Assembly (NCBI GenBank): GCA_902784865.1
Contig: CACZWL010000018.1
Coordinates: 1 to 46,381 of the forward strand
Direction of reading: 5' to 3'
DNA length: 46,381 bases
Origin: an uncultured Bacteroidota bacterium
GTDB taxonomy: Bacteria > Bacteroidota > Bacteroidia > Bacteroidales > P3
Every line of letters begins with the position of its first letter. Within the stretch, counting starts at the first letter, position 1. Below, one piece after another: positions 39,498 through 46,381 of the stretch. A program made the translations under genes and the position numbers. The notes beneath the pieces are model-generated. The model worked only from the letters and a program-made list of their open reading frames with translations, had not been told where the DNA came from and ran no database searches.

Positions 39498-40385
39498 ATG
39501 GCCAACCTCAAAGAAGTCCGCACACGCATAGCCTCCGTCAGCTCCACGCAGCAGATTACCTCTGCCATGAAAATGGTCTCTGCCGCCAAGTTCCGCCGTG
39601 CGCAGAACGCCATCACCGGCATGCGCCCCTACACCGCTCAGCTGCAGGAGATTATCAACGATATCGACACCGGCGACGGCATCAGCACCCCCTACCACGC
39701 ACAGCGCCCGCTGCACAACGTGCTCCTCGTCGTCGTCACCTCGAACAAAGGCCTCTGCGGCGCCTTCAACAGCAACGTCATCAAGCAGGCTCAGCAACGC
39801 ATCGACCACTACCGCAGCTCCCTGCCCCAGGACGCCGCGCTGCACGTCATGTCCATCGGCAAGAAAAGCTCCGAACTCCTTGTGCGACAGAAAGACCTCG
39901 ACCTCACCACCCACGACGAACTCCTCGACAACCCCTCCTTCGACGCCATCGCAGCCCTCGCCGACAGCATCATGACACGCTTCACCGACAAGCAGCTCGA
40001 CCACGTCGAAGTGGTATACAACCAGTTCAAAAACTCCCTCTCACAAATCCTCTCCACCGAGCAGTTCCTCCCCATCGCCCCCACAGCTGCGCATACGCAA
40101 CAGACTGAGGCCGAAAGCCATAAGTCAGACTACATCTTCGAGCCCTCGAAAGAGGACATCCTCCGCGAGATGGTGCCCCTCACCCTGCGCTCCACCTTCT
40201 ACCGCATTGTCCTCGACTCCCTCGCCGCCGAGCACGGAGCCCGCATGACAGCCATGCAGAAGGCCACCGACAACGCCACCGAGCTCCTCAAAGAGCTCCG
40301 CCTCAGCTACAACAAAGCCCGCCAAGCCGCCATCACCAACGAGATTATCGAAATCGTCTCCGGCAGCGAAGCACTGAAATCCTAG
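39498..40385 (+). CDS. atpG: ATP synthase F1 subunit gamma
   Basis: 295 residues: the N-terminal coiled coil MANLKEVRTRIASVSSTQQITSAMKMVSAAKFRRAQ, the central SNKGLCGAFNSNV and the C-terminal MQKATDNATELLKELRLSYNKARQAAITNEIIEIVSG. It is the rotor shaft. It ends the local operon; atpD and atpC are elsewhere. Its TAG stop lies inside the first CTAG of a phased array. Confidence 0.96.
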   Translation: MANLKEVRTRIASVSSTQQITSAMKMVSAAKFRRAQNAITGMRPYTAQLQEIINDIDTGDGISTPYHAQRPLHNVLLVVVTSNKGLCGAFNSNVIKQAQQRIDHYRSSLPQDAALHVMSIGKKSSELLVRQKDLDLTTHDELLDNPSFDAIAALADSIMTRFTDKQLDHVEVVYNQFKNSLSQILSTEQFLPIAPTAAHTQQTEAESHKSDYIFEPSKEDILREMVPLTLRSTFYRIVLDSLAAEHGARMTAMQKATDNATELLKELRLSYNKARQAAITNEIIEIVSGSEALKS

Positions 40386-40415
40386 GACGTCCTAGGGCCT
40401 CCTAGGGCTTCCTAG
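40382..40415. repeat. Phased CCTAGG array, 4 copies at exactly 10 bp
   Basis: CTAG at 40382, 40392, 40402 and 40412, each as CCTAGG or TCCTAGG, with units close to TCCTAGGGCC. The first CTAG contains the atpG stop codon. The spacing is 10 bp, against 9 bp in the other three CTAG arrays. Confidence 0.95.
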
Positions 40416-40460
40416 GATTCCCTCCCTACCCCCTCTCCGAAAAAAAAATCAACCCCCATC

Positions 40461-40490
40461 AGGGCCGGCCGGAACCCCTCCGCCGGCCCT
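40461..40490. terminator. Hairpin AGGGCCGGC / GCCGGCCCT after the atp operon
   Basis: A perfect 9-bp stem (40461-40469 with 40482-40490) and a 12-nt loop, but no T tract on the plus strand. It may end the atp transcript with help. The rest of the 351-bp gap up to recJ has no gene; a weak -7-like TAATTTTA lies at 40716-40723. Confidence 0.4.
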
Positions 40491-40736
40491 TGCCCTGCCA
40501 TCCCCCTAGGCAAGACGAAGAGAGGAAGAAGAGGATACCTTCAAAACATTGGAAAACAAGCTGGTACAAAAGTGCCAAAAACGCCATTTTCCGAAAAAAA
40601 AATCAAAAAAAAATCAGCCTTTTTCGCCCCTCGTCGGCAGGGTGTCGGCCGCCGGTCGGGACCCGTTTTCTGGCCATAGTTGAAAAGTTTTTTTCCCCAT
40701 TTCGAAAAAATGTCGTAATTTTACGGCCAGAAAAAT

Positions 40737-42575
40737 ATGAAAGATAAACATTGGATAATTAGAGAAGACTATGATTTAGAGACCGTTGAGAAACTTGCTG
40801 CTTCGCTGGGCGTTGACAAAATCATCGCCACTCTGCTCGTAGAGCGGGGGGTCACGACCTTCGATGAGGCTCGACGCTTCTTCCGACCGGCCCTCGACCA
40901 AATCCACGACCCCTTCCTCATGAAAGGCATGAAAGAGGCCATTGCCCGCATCAATGCAGCAATCGAACGACAGGAACGCATCATGGTCTATGGCGACTAC
41001 GACGTCGATGGCACATCCGCCGTAGCCCTTGTCTATTCCTACTTCAAGGAATTGGACCCCAACATCGACTTCTACGTGCCCGACCGCGAGCGCGAAGGCT
41101 ACGGCATCTCCTACCAAGGCATCGACTACGCCGCGCAGACGGGCGTCAGGCTCATCATCGCCCTCGACTGCGGCATCAAGGCCATGGAGCAGATCGACTA
41201 TGCCAAGGAGCGCGGCATCGACTTCATCATCGGCGACCACCACCTCCCGGGCGACGAGGTGCCGCAGGCCGTCGCCGTCCTCGACCCCAAGCAGGCCGAC
41301 TGCCCCTACCCCTACAAGGAGCTCAGCGGCTGCGGCATAGGCTTCAAAATCGTCGAGGCTCACCTCGAACAGCGCATGGGCGTGCGCCTCTGCGACCTCC
41401 CAGAGCAACTCGACGACACCCGCCTACAGCGCCAGGAAGACCTCAAACTCAGGCTCTTGAAGTACCTCGACCTCGTGGCCGTCAGCATCGCCTCCGACAT
41501 CGTCCCCATCATGGGCGAGAACCGCGTCCTGGCCTACTTCGGCCTCCGCGTCCTCAACACCAAGCCCCGCGCCGGCATCGAGGCCATACTCAAGTACGGC
41601 CATGTCGACCGCCGCAAGGCCGAACCGTCGGAGCAGACCGAGCAGACCGACAAGTCGAAAGCCGGATACTTCGAAAAAGAACTCACCGTCACCGACCTCG
41701 TCTTCCTCGTCGGCCCACGCATCAACGCCGCCGGCCGCATCCGCTCGGCCTTCGACTCCGTGCGCCTCATGCTCACCGAGGACACCAACATCGCCCGACG
41801 CCTGGCCGAGGACATCAACAGCTACAACCTCGAGCGCAAAGAACTCGACACCAGCGCCACCGAAGAGGCCAAACGCCGCATCGAGAAAGACCCCTTCTAC
41901 CAGGGGCGCCAGTCGCTCGTCCTCTACGACCCGGGATGGCACCGCGGCGTCGTCGGCATCGTCGCCAGCCGCATCGTCGAGGCCTACTACAAGCCCACCA
42001 TCGTCTTCACCCGCGGCAGCGACGACCTCATCACAGGCTCCGCACGCTCCATCGGCGAGTTCGACGTACACCTCGCCCTCGAGAAATGCGCCGACCTCCT
42101 CGAGCACTTCGGCGGCCACAAGTGCGCCGCCGGCGTCTCCCTGCGCCAGGAAAACATGCGCGCCTTCGTCGAACGCTTCGAGAACCTCGTCCGCGAAGGC
42201 ATGGGCCCCGAAGAGGCCGTCCCGGAGATCGAGGTCGACGCCGAACTGGGCTTCTCGCAGATCACGCCCAAATTCCTCCGCATCCTCAAGCAGTTCGCCC
42301 CCTTCGGCCCCGAAAACAACGTGCCCGTCTTCGTCACACGCGAGCTCGTCGACACCGGCAACGCACGCATCGTAGGCACCAACCACCTCAAACTCAACGC
42401 CATCCCCATCGCCGAACGCTCGGCACCCTACCCCGCCATCGCCTTCCAGATGGGCGAATGCATCAGCCGCGTGCGCCGCGAACGCTTCGACCTCTGCTAC
42501 AACCTCGAGGAGAACTACTGGCGCGGCCGCACCGAAATACAGCTCAACGTCAAGGATATCAAGTTCAACTATTAA
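40737..42575 (+). CDS. recJ: Single-stranded-DNA-specific exonuclease RecJ
   Basis: 612 residues; 5'-3' ssDNA exonuclease in recombination and mismatch repair. DHH-family motifs: MVYGDYDVDGTSA, LIIALDCGI, IIGDHHLPGD, then PRINAAGRIRSA and the DHHA1 part with GWHRGVVGIVASRIVE and FGGHKCAAGVSL. Length is typical. Between LKYGHVDRRKA and LTVTDLVFLVGPRINAAGR it carries the polar insert EPSEQTEQTDKSKAGYF, encoded by a 9-bp array. ettA follows after 13 bp, probably in the same operon. Confidence 0.96.
   Translation: MKDKHWIIREDYDLETVEKLAASLGVDKIIATLLVERGVTTFDEARRFFRPALDQIHDPFLMKGMKEAIARINAAIERQERIMVYGDYDVDGTSAVALVYSYFKELDPNIDFYVPDREREGYGISYQGIDYAAQTGVRLIIALDCGIKAMEQIDYAKERGIDFIIGDHHLPGDEVPQAVAVLDPKQADCPYPYKELSGCGIGFKIVEAHLEQRMGVRLCDLPEQLDDTRLQRQEDLKLRLLKYLDLVAVSIASDIVPIMGENRVLAYFGLRVLNTKPRAGIEAILKYGHVDRRKAEPSEQTEQTDKSKAGYFEKELTVTDLVFLVGPRINAAGRIRSAFDSVRLMLTEDTNIARRLAEDINSYNLERKELDTSATEEAKRRIEKDPFYQGRQSLVLYDPGWHRGVVGIVASRIVEAYYKPTIVFTRGSDDLITGSARSIGEFDVHLALEKCADLLEHFGGHKCAAGVSLRQENMRAFVERFENLVREGMGPEEAVPEIEVDAELGFSQITPKFLRILKQFAPFGPENNVPVFVTRELVDTGNARIVGTNHLKLNAIPIAERSAPYPAIAFQMGECISRVRRERFDLCYNLEENYWRGRTEIQLNVKDIKFNY
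41620..41655 (+). repeat. In-frame 9-bp tandem array inside recJ
   Basis: CCGAACCGT, CGGAGCAGA, CCGAGCAGA, CCGACAAGT: four units of 9 bp giving a Ser/Glu-Gln-Thr pattern (SEQTEQTDKS) in a linker of RecJ before the conserved PRINAAGR region. Confidence 0.75.
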
Positions 42576-42588
42576 CCGCTTAATAAAT

Positions 42589-44259
42589 ATGGCAGACGAC
42601 AAAAAGATCATCTTCTCCATGGTCGGCGTGGGCAAACTCATCCCGCCTAGCCGCCAGATACTGAAAGACATATACCTCAGCTTCTTCTATGGCGCCAAGA
42701 TCGGCATCATAGGCCTCAACGGCTCGGGCAAATCGAGCCTGATGAAAATCATCGCCGGAGTAGACAAGGACTATCAGGGCGAAGTCGTCTTCTCGCCAGG
42801 CTACTCGGTCGGCTACCTCGAGCAGGAGCCTAAGCTCGACGACAGCAAGACCGTCCGCGAAGTGGTCCAGGAGGCCGTCCAGGAAGTCGTCGACATGCTC
42901 AAGGAATACGAGGAGGTCAACAACGCCTTCGCCGAACCCGATGCCGACTTCGACAAGCTCATCGCCCGCCAAGGCGAGCTCACCGAACTGCTGGAACAGC
43001 ACGACGCCTGGAACCTCGACCAGAAGCTCGAGCGCGCCATGGACGCCCTGCGCTGCCCCGACGAGGATCAGCTGGTGAAGAACCTCTCCGGCGGAGAACG
43101 CCGCCGCGTGGCCCTCTGCCGCCTCCTCCTCCAGGAGCCCGACATACTGCTCCTCGACGAGCCTACCAACCACCTCGATGCCGAAAGCATCGACTGGCTC
43201 GAGCAGCACCTGCAACAATACAAAGGCACCGTCATCGCCGTCACCCACGACCGCTACTTCCTCGACCACGTGGCCGGCTGGATTCTCGAACTTGACCGCG
43301 GCGAGGGCATCCCCTGGAAGGGCAACTACTCCTCGTGGCTCGAACAGAAAACCGCCCGCCTGGCCATGGAAGAGAAGCAGGAAAGCAAGCGCCGCAAGAC
43401 CCTGCAGCGCGAGCTGGAATGGGTGCGCATGGCCCCCAAGGCGCGCCACGCCAAGGGCAAAGCCCGTCTGGCAGCCTACGACCGCCTCCTCAACGAGGAC
43501 GTCAAGGAGAAGGAGCAGAACCTCGAGATATTCATTCCCAACGGCCCCCGCCTCGGCAACAAGGTGCTCGAGGTCAACGGCGTCAGCAAAGCCTACGGCG
43601 ACAAGCTGCTCTACGAGAACCTCACCTTCAGCCTGCCGCCGGCCGGCATCGTCGGCATCATAGGCCCCAACGGCTGCGGCAAGACCACCCTCTTCCGCCT
43701 CATCATGGGGCTGGAGAAGCCCGACACCGGAACCTTCGAGGTCGGCGAGACCGTCAAAATCGGCTACATCGACCAGCAACACGCCGACATCGACCCCGAG
43801 AAGAGCGTCTACGACATGATCTCCGGCGGCAACGAGAACCTCCAGGTCGGCGGCCGCCTCATCAACAGCCGCGCCTACATCAGCCGCTTCAACTTCACCG
43901 GCACCGACCAGCAGAAGAAGGTCGGCGTCCTCAGCGGCGGCGAGCGCAACCGCCTCCACCTCGCACTCACCCTCAAGAGCGAGGCCAACGTACTCCTCCT
44001 CGACGAGCCTACCAACGACATCGACGTAAACACCATGCGCGCCCTTGAGGAAGGCCTCGAGAACTTCGCCGGATGCGCCGTCGTCATCAGCCACGACCGC
44101 TGGTTCCTCGACCGCATCTGCACCCATATCCTCGCCTTCGAGGGCGACTCGCAGGTCTACTTCTTCGAAGGCTCCTACACCGAGTACGAGGAGAACCGCC
44201 GCAAACGCCTCGGCGACGACACACCCCACCGCATACGCTACAAGAAACTCAAGGCCTGA
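42589..44259 (+). CDS. ettA: Energy-dependent translational throttle protein EttA
   Basis: 556-residue ABC-F ATPase that binds the ribosomal E site and gates the first elongation cycle by ADP/ATP ratio. N-terminus DDKKIIFSMVGVGKLIPPSRQILKDI is typical. Domain 1: GLNGSGKSS, LSGGERRRVALCR, LLLDEPTNHLD; P-site-tRNA interaction linker with WVRMAPKARHAKGKARLAAYD; domain 2: GPNGCGKTT, LSGGERNRLHLA, LLLDEPTNDID. Full length. A small lipoprotein gene follows after 5 bp. Confidence 0.95.
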   Translation: MADDKKIIFSMVGVGKLIPPSRQILKDIYLSFFYGAKIGIIGLNGSGKSSLMKIIAGVDKDYQGEVVFSPGYSVGYLEQEPKLDDSKTVREVVQEAVQEVVDMLKEYEEVNNAFAEPDADFDKLIARQGELTELLEQHDAWNLDQKLERAMDALRCPDEDQLVKNLSGGERRRVALCRLLLQEPDILLLDEPTNHLDAESIDWLEQHLQQYKGTVIAVTHDRYFLDHVAGWILELDRGEGIPWKGNYSSWLEQKTARLAMEEKQESKRRKTLQRELEWVRMAPKARHAKGKARLAAYDRLLNEDVKEKEQNLEIFIPNGPRLGNKVLEVNGVSKAYGDKLLYENLTFSLPPAGIVGIIGPNGCGKTTLFRLIMGLEKPDTGTFEVGETVKIGYIDQQHADIDPEKSVYDMISGGNENLQVGGRLINSRAYISRFNFTGTDQQKKVGVLSGGERNRLHLALTLKSEANVLLLDEPTNDIDVNTMRALEEGLENFAGCAVVISHDRWFLDRICTHILAFEGDSQVYFFEGSYTEYEENRRKRLGDDTPHRIRYKKLKA

Positions 44260-44264
44260 CCGAT

Positions 44265-44630
44265 ATGAAACCCAGGATAGCTGCCCTCCTGCTGACGGCC
44301 TTGGCCCTCCTTGCCGCATGCGGCAAGGAGGCTCCGCCCGAACTCGCAGGCACCGTCTGGACGCTCGACAACGAGCATGATGCCAACTACTACGGCGCCC
44401 ACGTCGTCTACACCATGGCCTTCGGCCAGCAGGACGACGTCAGCTTCGACCGCAGCATCGACGGCTCCGCCATAGCCATGCACGGCACCTACTCCTACGC
44501 CGACGGCAAAGGGCAGTGCACCCTGCGCAGCGACGGCGACGCCACCGACTACCCCATGACCTTCTCCGTCAGCGGCTCGGCTCTTGACCTGCGCTACGCA
44601 TCCCACTCCATCACCCTCGCGCGGCAGTGA
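44265..44630 (+). CDS. Small lipoprotein, lipocalin/META-like
   Basis: 121 residues; lipobox ALALLAAC then GKEAPPELAGTVWTLDNE. The mature part is beta-rich (HGTYSYADGKGQCTLRSDGDA, MTFSVSGSALDLRY) with a G-x-W start reminiscent of lipocalin- or META-type domains, but this is only a resemblance. The start is 44265, 5 bp after ettA, so it is probably co-transcribed. Confidence 0.75.
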   Translation: MKPRIAALLLTALALLAACGKEAPPELAGTVWTLDNEHDANYYGAHVVYTMAFGQQDDVSFDRSIDGSAIAMHGTYSYADGKGQCTLRSDGDATDYPMTFSVSGSALDLRYASHSITLARQ

Positions 44631-44722
44631 ACCGCCGACCGTCACGTCCGCCGCTTCGCATTCTTCTTCTCGCGCACATTTCCACTGATTTTCAGCACCT
44701 GTTGTGGAAAATCACATCAACG

Positions 44723-44746
44723 GAGATGCCGAACACTTGGCATCTC
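44723..44746. terminator. Hairpin between convergent genes
   Basis: GAGATGCC (44723-44730) and GGCATCTC (44739-44746) with an 8-nt loop. T content after it is low on both strands. It lies between the lipoprotein stops at 44630 and 44784. Confidence 0.4.
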
Positions 44747-44783
44747 TATTGCGTTGTTTCATTAAATTTACTGAGGCTTGGTT

Positions 44784-45572
44784 TTACTCGGCGGGGAGGC
44801 ATGTCACGATGCATCTTTGATGATTATCGCCCATGTGCCTTGCATAGGGTATTTTACCCAATTTCAAACATGCTTCAATACCGGTCTGCATGGTCTTGTT
44901 GCATTCTGCAGCTGCATTTTCTGCCTTTTTGTCATCATCCGAGCAGCTATTAACCAAGACGGATCCGGCAACCGAAGTGGCCAGCGGAAGGACCACATAT
45001 TTCAGAGCTGCCACTACGATTGGTCCCCATGCTATTTTCGCATCGCTTCCGATGGAGCCGACAACATCCACACCCTTGAAATGGGCACTCTCCACCTGGA
45101 AATTACCTACCGTGCCGTCGTTCACCCTCATGCGAAACGAGAGCAGTTCCCCTTCCTGCCAAAGCTCGTCCATTATCAGATGCACTCCTTTATAGGCGAA
45201 ACCGCCATACATAACCTCAATCTGATGGTCCGATCTACGCACTAATTTCATTCGCGTGTCGTCTTGATACGACATCTTATAGTCGTCGGTGTCGCCTGCG
45301 CCTGTGACATTGTAGAAAAGAATAGGGCTTTCCAGGTGTCCACGCACCTGATAAGACAATCCATCCATCTCATACCGAACGACATAGTCGGGATCCACAT
45401 CCTCATACTGCTCGATAAAATAGCGCGTCTCCTCTGCTATCTTTTCATAATCATCCATAACTTTGGCACTTGGACCTCGATGGCAATCATCTTGTGCACA
45501 AGCCGCAAAAAGAGTTGCCGTCAAGATAACCCGGCTTACCCCAAAACCTATATTCATATTAGTCTTTTTCAT
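44784..45572 (-). CDS. AT-rich lipoprotein of unknown function
   Basis: 262 residues; the signal peptide ends in lipobox TLFAAC, then AQDDCHRGPS. A globular part of about 150 residues (YVVRYEMDGLSYQVRGHLESPILFYNV) is followed by a hydrophobic stretch, WGPIVVAALKYVVLPLATSVAGSVLV (about 181-206), and a Cys-rich tail (NSCSDDDKK, AECNKTMQTGIEACLKLG, QRCIVTC). It has no family I recognise. Composition is clearly AT-richer than the preceding operon, suggesting transfer. The nearest good promoter is about 400 nt upstream (45975-46005), giving a long leader with a short reading frame at 45723-45773. Confidence 0.75.
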   Translation of the reverse strand: MKKTNMNIGFGVSRVILTATLFAACAQDDCHRGPSAKVMDDYEKIAEETRYFIEQYEDVDPDYVVRYEMDGLSYQVRGHLESPILFYNVTGAGDTDDYKMSYQDDTRMKLVRRSDHQIEVMYGGFAYKGVHLIMDELWQEGELLSFRMRVNDGTVGNFQVESAHFKGVDVVGSIGSDAKIAWGPIVVAALKYVVLPLATSVAGSVLVNSCSDDDKKAENAAAECNKTMQTGIEACLKLGKIPYARHMGDNHQRCIVTCLPAE

Positions 45573-45705
45573 TTTATTTTCTGTTTTAGATTAATACTAA
45601 TTAAGCTATCACTACTCTCGTCCCTGCTGTGCGGACAAAGGCGGGGCCGCTTTTTGATTTTTTTTCTATCTGTCCGCGCAATAAATCGGCTCCCTCTGCG
45701 TTATC

Positions 45706-45719
45706 ACCTATGCATAGGT
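45706..45719. repeat. 14-bp perfect palindrome in the lipoprotein leader
   Basis: ACCTATGCATAGGT, followed at once by a near copy of its half (GCCTATGCC). It lies in the long leader of the 45572 gene; it could be a dimeric protein site or an RNA hairpin. Confidence 0.6.
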
Positions 45720-45722
45720 CGC

Positions 45723-45773
45723 CTATGCCTCGGGTGCCCGCCGGCAGGGAGGAGTGGTTTTCTCTATTTTCAT
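45723..45773 (-). CDS. Possible short leader reading frame upstream of the lipoprotein
   Basis: ATG at 45773 follows a strong Shine-Dalgarno-like AAGGAGGGTGGGAG and reads 16 codons (MKIEKTTPPCRRAPEA) to TAG. It may be a leader peptide or a coincidence; no downstream attenuator is proven. Confidence 0.3.
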   Translation of the reverse strand: MKIEKTTPPCRRAPEA

Positions 45774-45974
45774 AACTCCCACCCTCCTTGCTTTTGGCAC
45801 CTTCCTTTTTCCTCGTCCCTGACCGCACGGCACTACTTGCGGCGGGACTCTTTCAGATGTTGCTCTTCATAGGGCTCTGTCGTCAGGTCTCCTTGGGTTT
45901 CTATTCCGGACGCCGCAGGTGGTGACCTTCTGACCTGTCGGCTTTGGAGTTCTTATTTCATCGGTTCTCGGGTG

Positions 45975-46005
45975 CAAAGATACTGATATTTTCCGAACTG
46001 GCAAA
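45975..46005 (-). promoter_or_regulatory. Promoter upstream of the 45572 lipoprotein
   Basis: Minus-strand TTTG (46005-46002) and TATCTTTG (45982-45975), 19 bp apart, close to consensus. No minus-strand gene starts before 45572, so the leader is about 400 nt. Confidence 0.75.
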
Positions 46006-46039
46006 ATATTTTATGAATACCCGCAATTGGCGCATGTTT

Positions 46040-46146
46040 GAAATCGCGTCTCTTCGAGACGCATGGGATGGATTGATTTTCAGCCCCCAGACTGCACTCC
46101 GTTTGTCTGGGGTTATTGAAATCAAGCCTCTCCGAGGCTTCTTTGT
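46040..46146. repeat. Hairpin-rich AT element at the right end
   Basis: Three inverted repeats lie in a row: GCGTCTC-TTC-GAGACGC (46045-46061); a compound stem with TTGATTT...CCCCAGAC pairing GTCTGGGG...AAATCAA (about 46074-46124); and AAGCCTC-TCC-GAGGCTT (46124-46140). The layout looks like a small non-coding mobile or structured element rather than a gene. Short frames across it are shadows. Confidence 0.65.
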
Positions 46147-46381
46147 GGCGAATGCGGACAACCATTATATTCTTCCTCCTCTATATAGTTAGTTGCAAAA
46201 ACAGGGAAAAAGTAACACGGGAATGCAACTTTTTTTTCGTTTTTTTCGTAACACCGCTGATAATCAGTACAATATTTTTTCATTTTTTTCTGCTCCGCAA
46301 CCGGCACATAGCACGACTGCGAGGCGCGGCCCTCGGCATCGACCGCGAAGCACCACAGCCTGGTATTACGCCCGTCCCACC
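46122..46381 (-). CDS. Possible 3' end of a truncated gene at the right edge
   Basis: A frame open from the window edge reads WDGRNTRLWCFAVDAEGRASQSCYVPVAEQKK in GC-rich codons and then runs into AT-rich sequence (MKKYCTDYQRCYEKN...) until TGA at 46122-46124, inside the hairpin element. The first 30 residues look like a real protein C-terminus with a beta-strand pattern; the remainder looks non-coding. It may be a gene whose natural stop was replaced by the element, or a chance frame. Confidence 0.35.
   Translation of the reverse strand, partial: WDGRNTRLWCFAVDAEGRASQSCYVPVAEQKKMKKYCTDYQRCYEKNEKKVAFPCYFFPVFATNYIEEEEYNGCPHSPQRSLGEA

Noticed and set aside
45264-45872. 202-codon plus-strand frame opposite the AT-rich lipoprotein
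   Set aside because: The minus-strand lipoprotein has a clear lipobox and start; this frame is its shadow extended through the non-coding leader.
45944-46192. 82-codon plus-strand frame across the hairpin element
   Set aside because: Runs through inverted repeats and a promoter on the other strand; probably a chance frame in a structured element.

Overview
The window is a chromosome segment of a GC-rich member of the Bacteroidales, probably an uncultured gut or rumen lineage; I cannot name the genus. The evidence for the order is promoters of the Bacteroidetes type (TTTG about 19-20 bp upstream of TAnnTTTG) before many genes, type IX secretion features (a CTD-bearing secreted protein and the DUF5103 Plug protein), many SPII lipoproteins, and Bacteroidetes families such as DUF4270, DUF4296 and DUF3078. 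Most genes are GC-rich; three patches are clearly AT-richer (about 320-2480, 14480-15340 and 44780-46300) and look recently acquired or fast evolving.

Layout. 1-3090: two near-identical GC-rich C-terminal sorting cassettes, each ending in a perfect hairpin, flank AT-rich secreted-protein genes; one of these carries a frameshift. 3104-6341 (minus): hutI, a LolD-like ABC ATPase and the T9SS plug protein. 6707-10514: a cytidylyltransferase-like gene convergent with an operon of a PLP aminotransferase, a CDP-alcohol phosphotransferase and a flippase-like membrane protein, together probably making a nucleotide-activated polar headgroup. 10664-18014: ruvB, a universal stress protein, a flavoprotein, an SGNH-like protein, an ABC-F ATPase and tonB. 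18297-21521: an AddA/RecB-like helicase-nuclease. 21896-26809: methylmalonyl-CoA mutase small subunit, an LptG-like permease, sufE, a MIP18/SufT-like gene and a DppC-like permease. 26918-29142: five small secreted proteins, four of them clear lipoproteins. 29338-33434 (minus): tRNA-Val, then the operon GT5-like synthase, DUF4270, MORN-repeat protein, maf. 33691-36103: recX-DUF3078 and a divergent SAM-hydrolase-like protein. 36460-40385: ATP synthase genes atpE-F-H-A-G, without atpB, atpD or atpC. 40737-44630: recJ, ettA and a small lipoprotein. 44784-46381: an AT-rich lipoprotein with a leader of about 400 nt, a hairpin-rich element and a gene fragment at the edge.

Two repeat systems run across these genes. 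The first is an interspersed intergenic element of about 65-80 bp, found seven times in the first 30 kb. It consists of a CTGnnTATCAG-like half-palindrome followed by a double TTCTGCC motif. The second is a set of short-period phased arrays with units of 7, 8, 9 or 10 bp and unrelated unit sequences. They lie either directly after stop codons (5037, 23816, 25679, 40382) or in frame inside linkers of otherwise ordinary enzymes (HutI, a flavoprotein, an ABC-F protein, RecJ). Four of these arrays are built on the normally rare tetramer CTAG at strict 9- or 10-bp spacing. These repeats are the most unusual content of the window.
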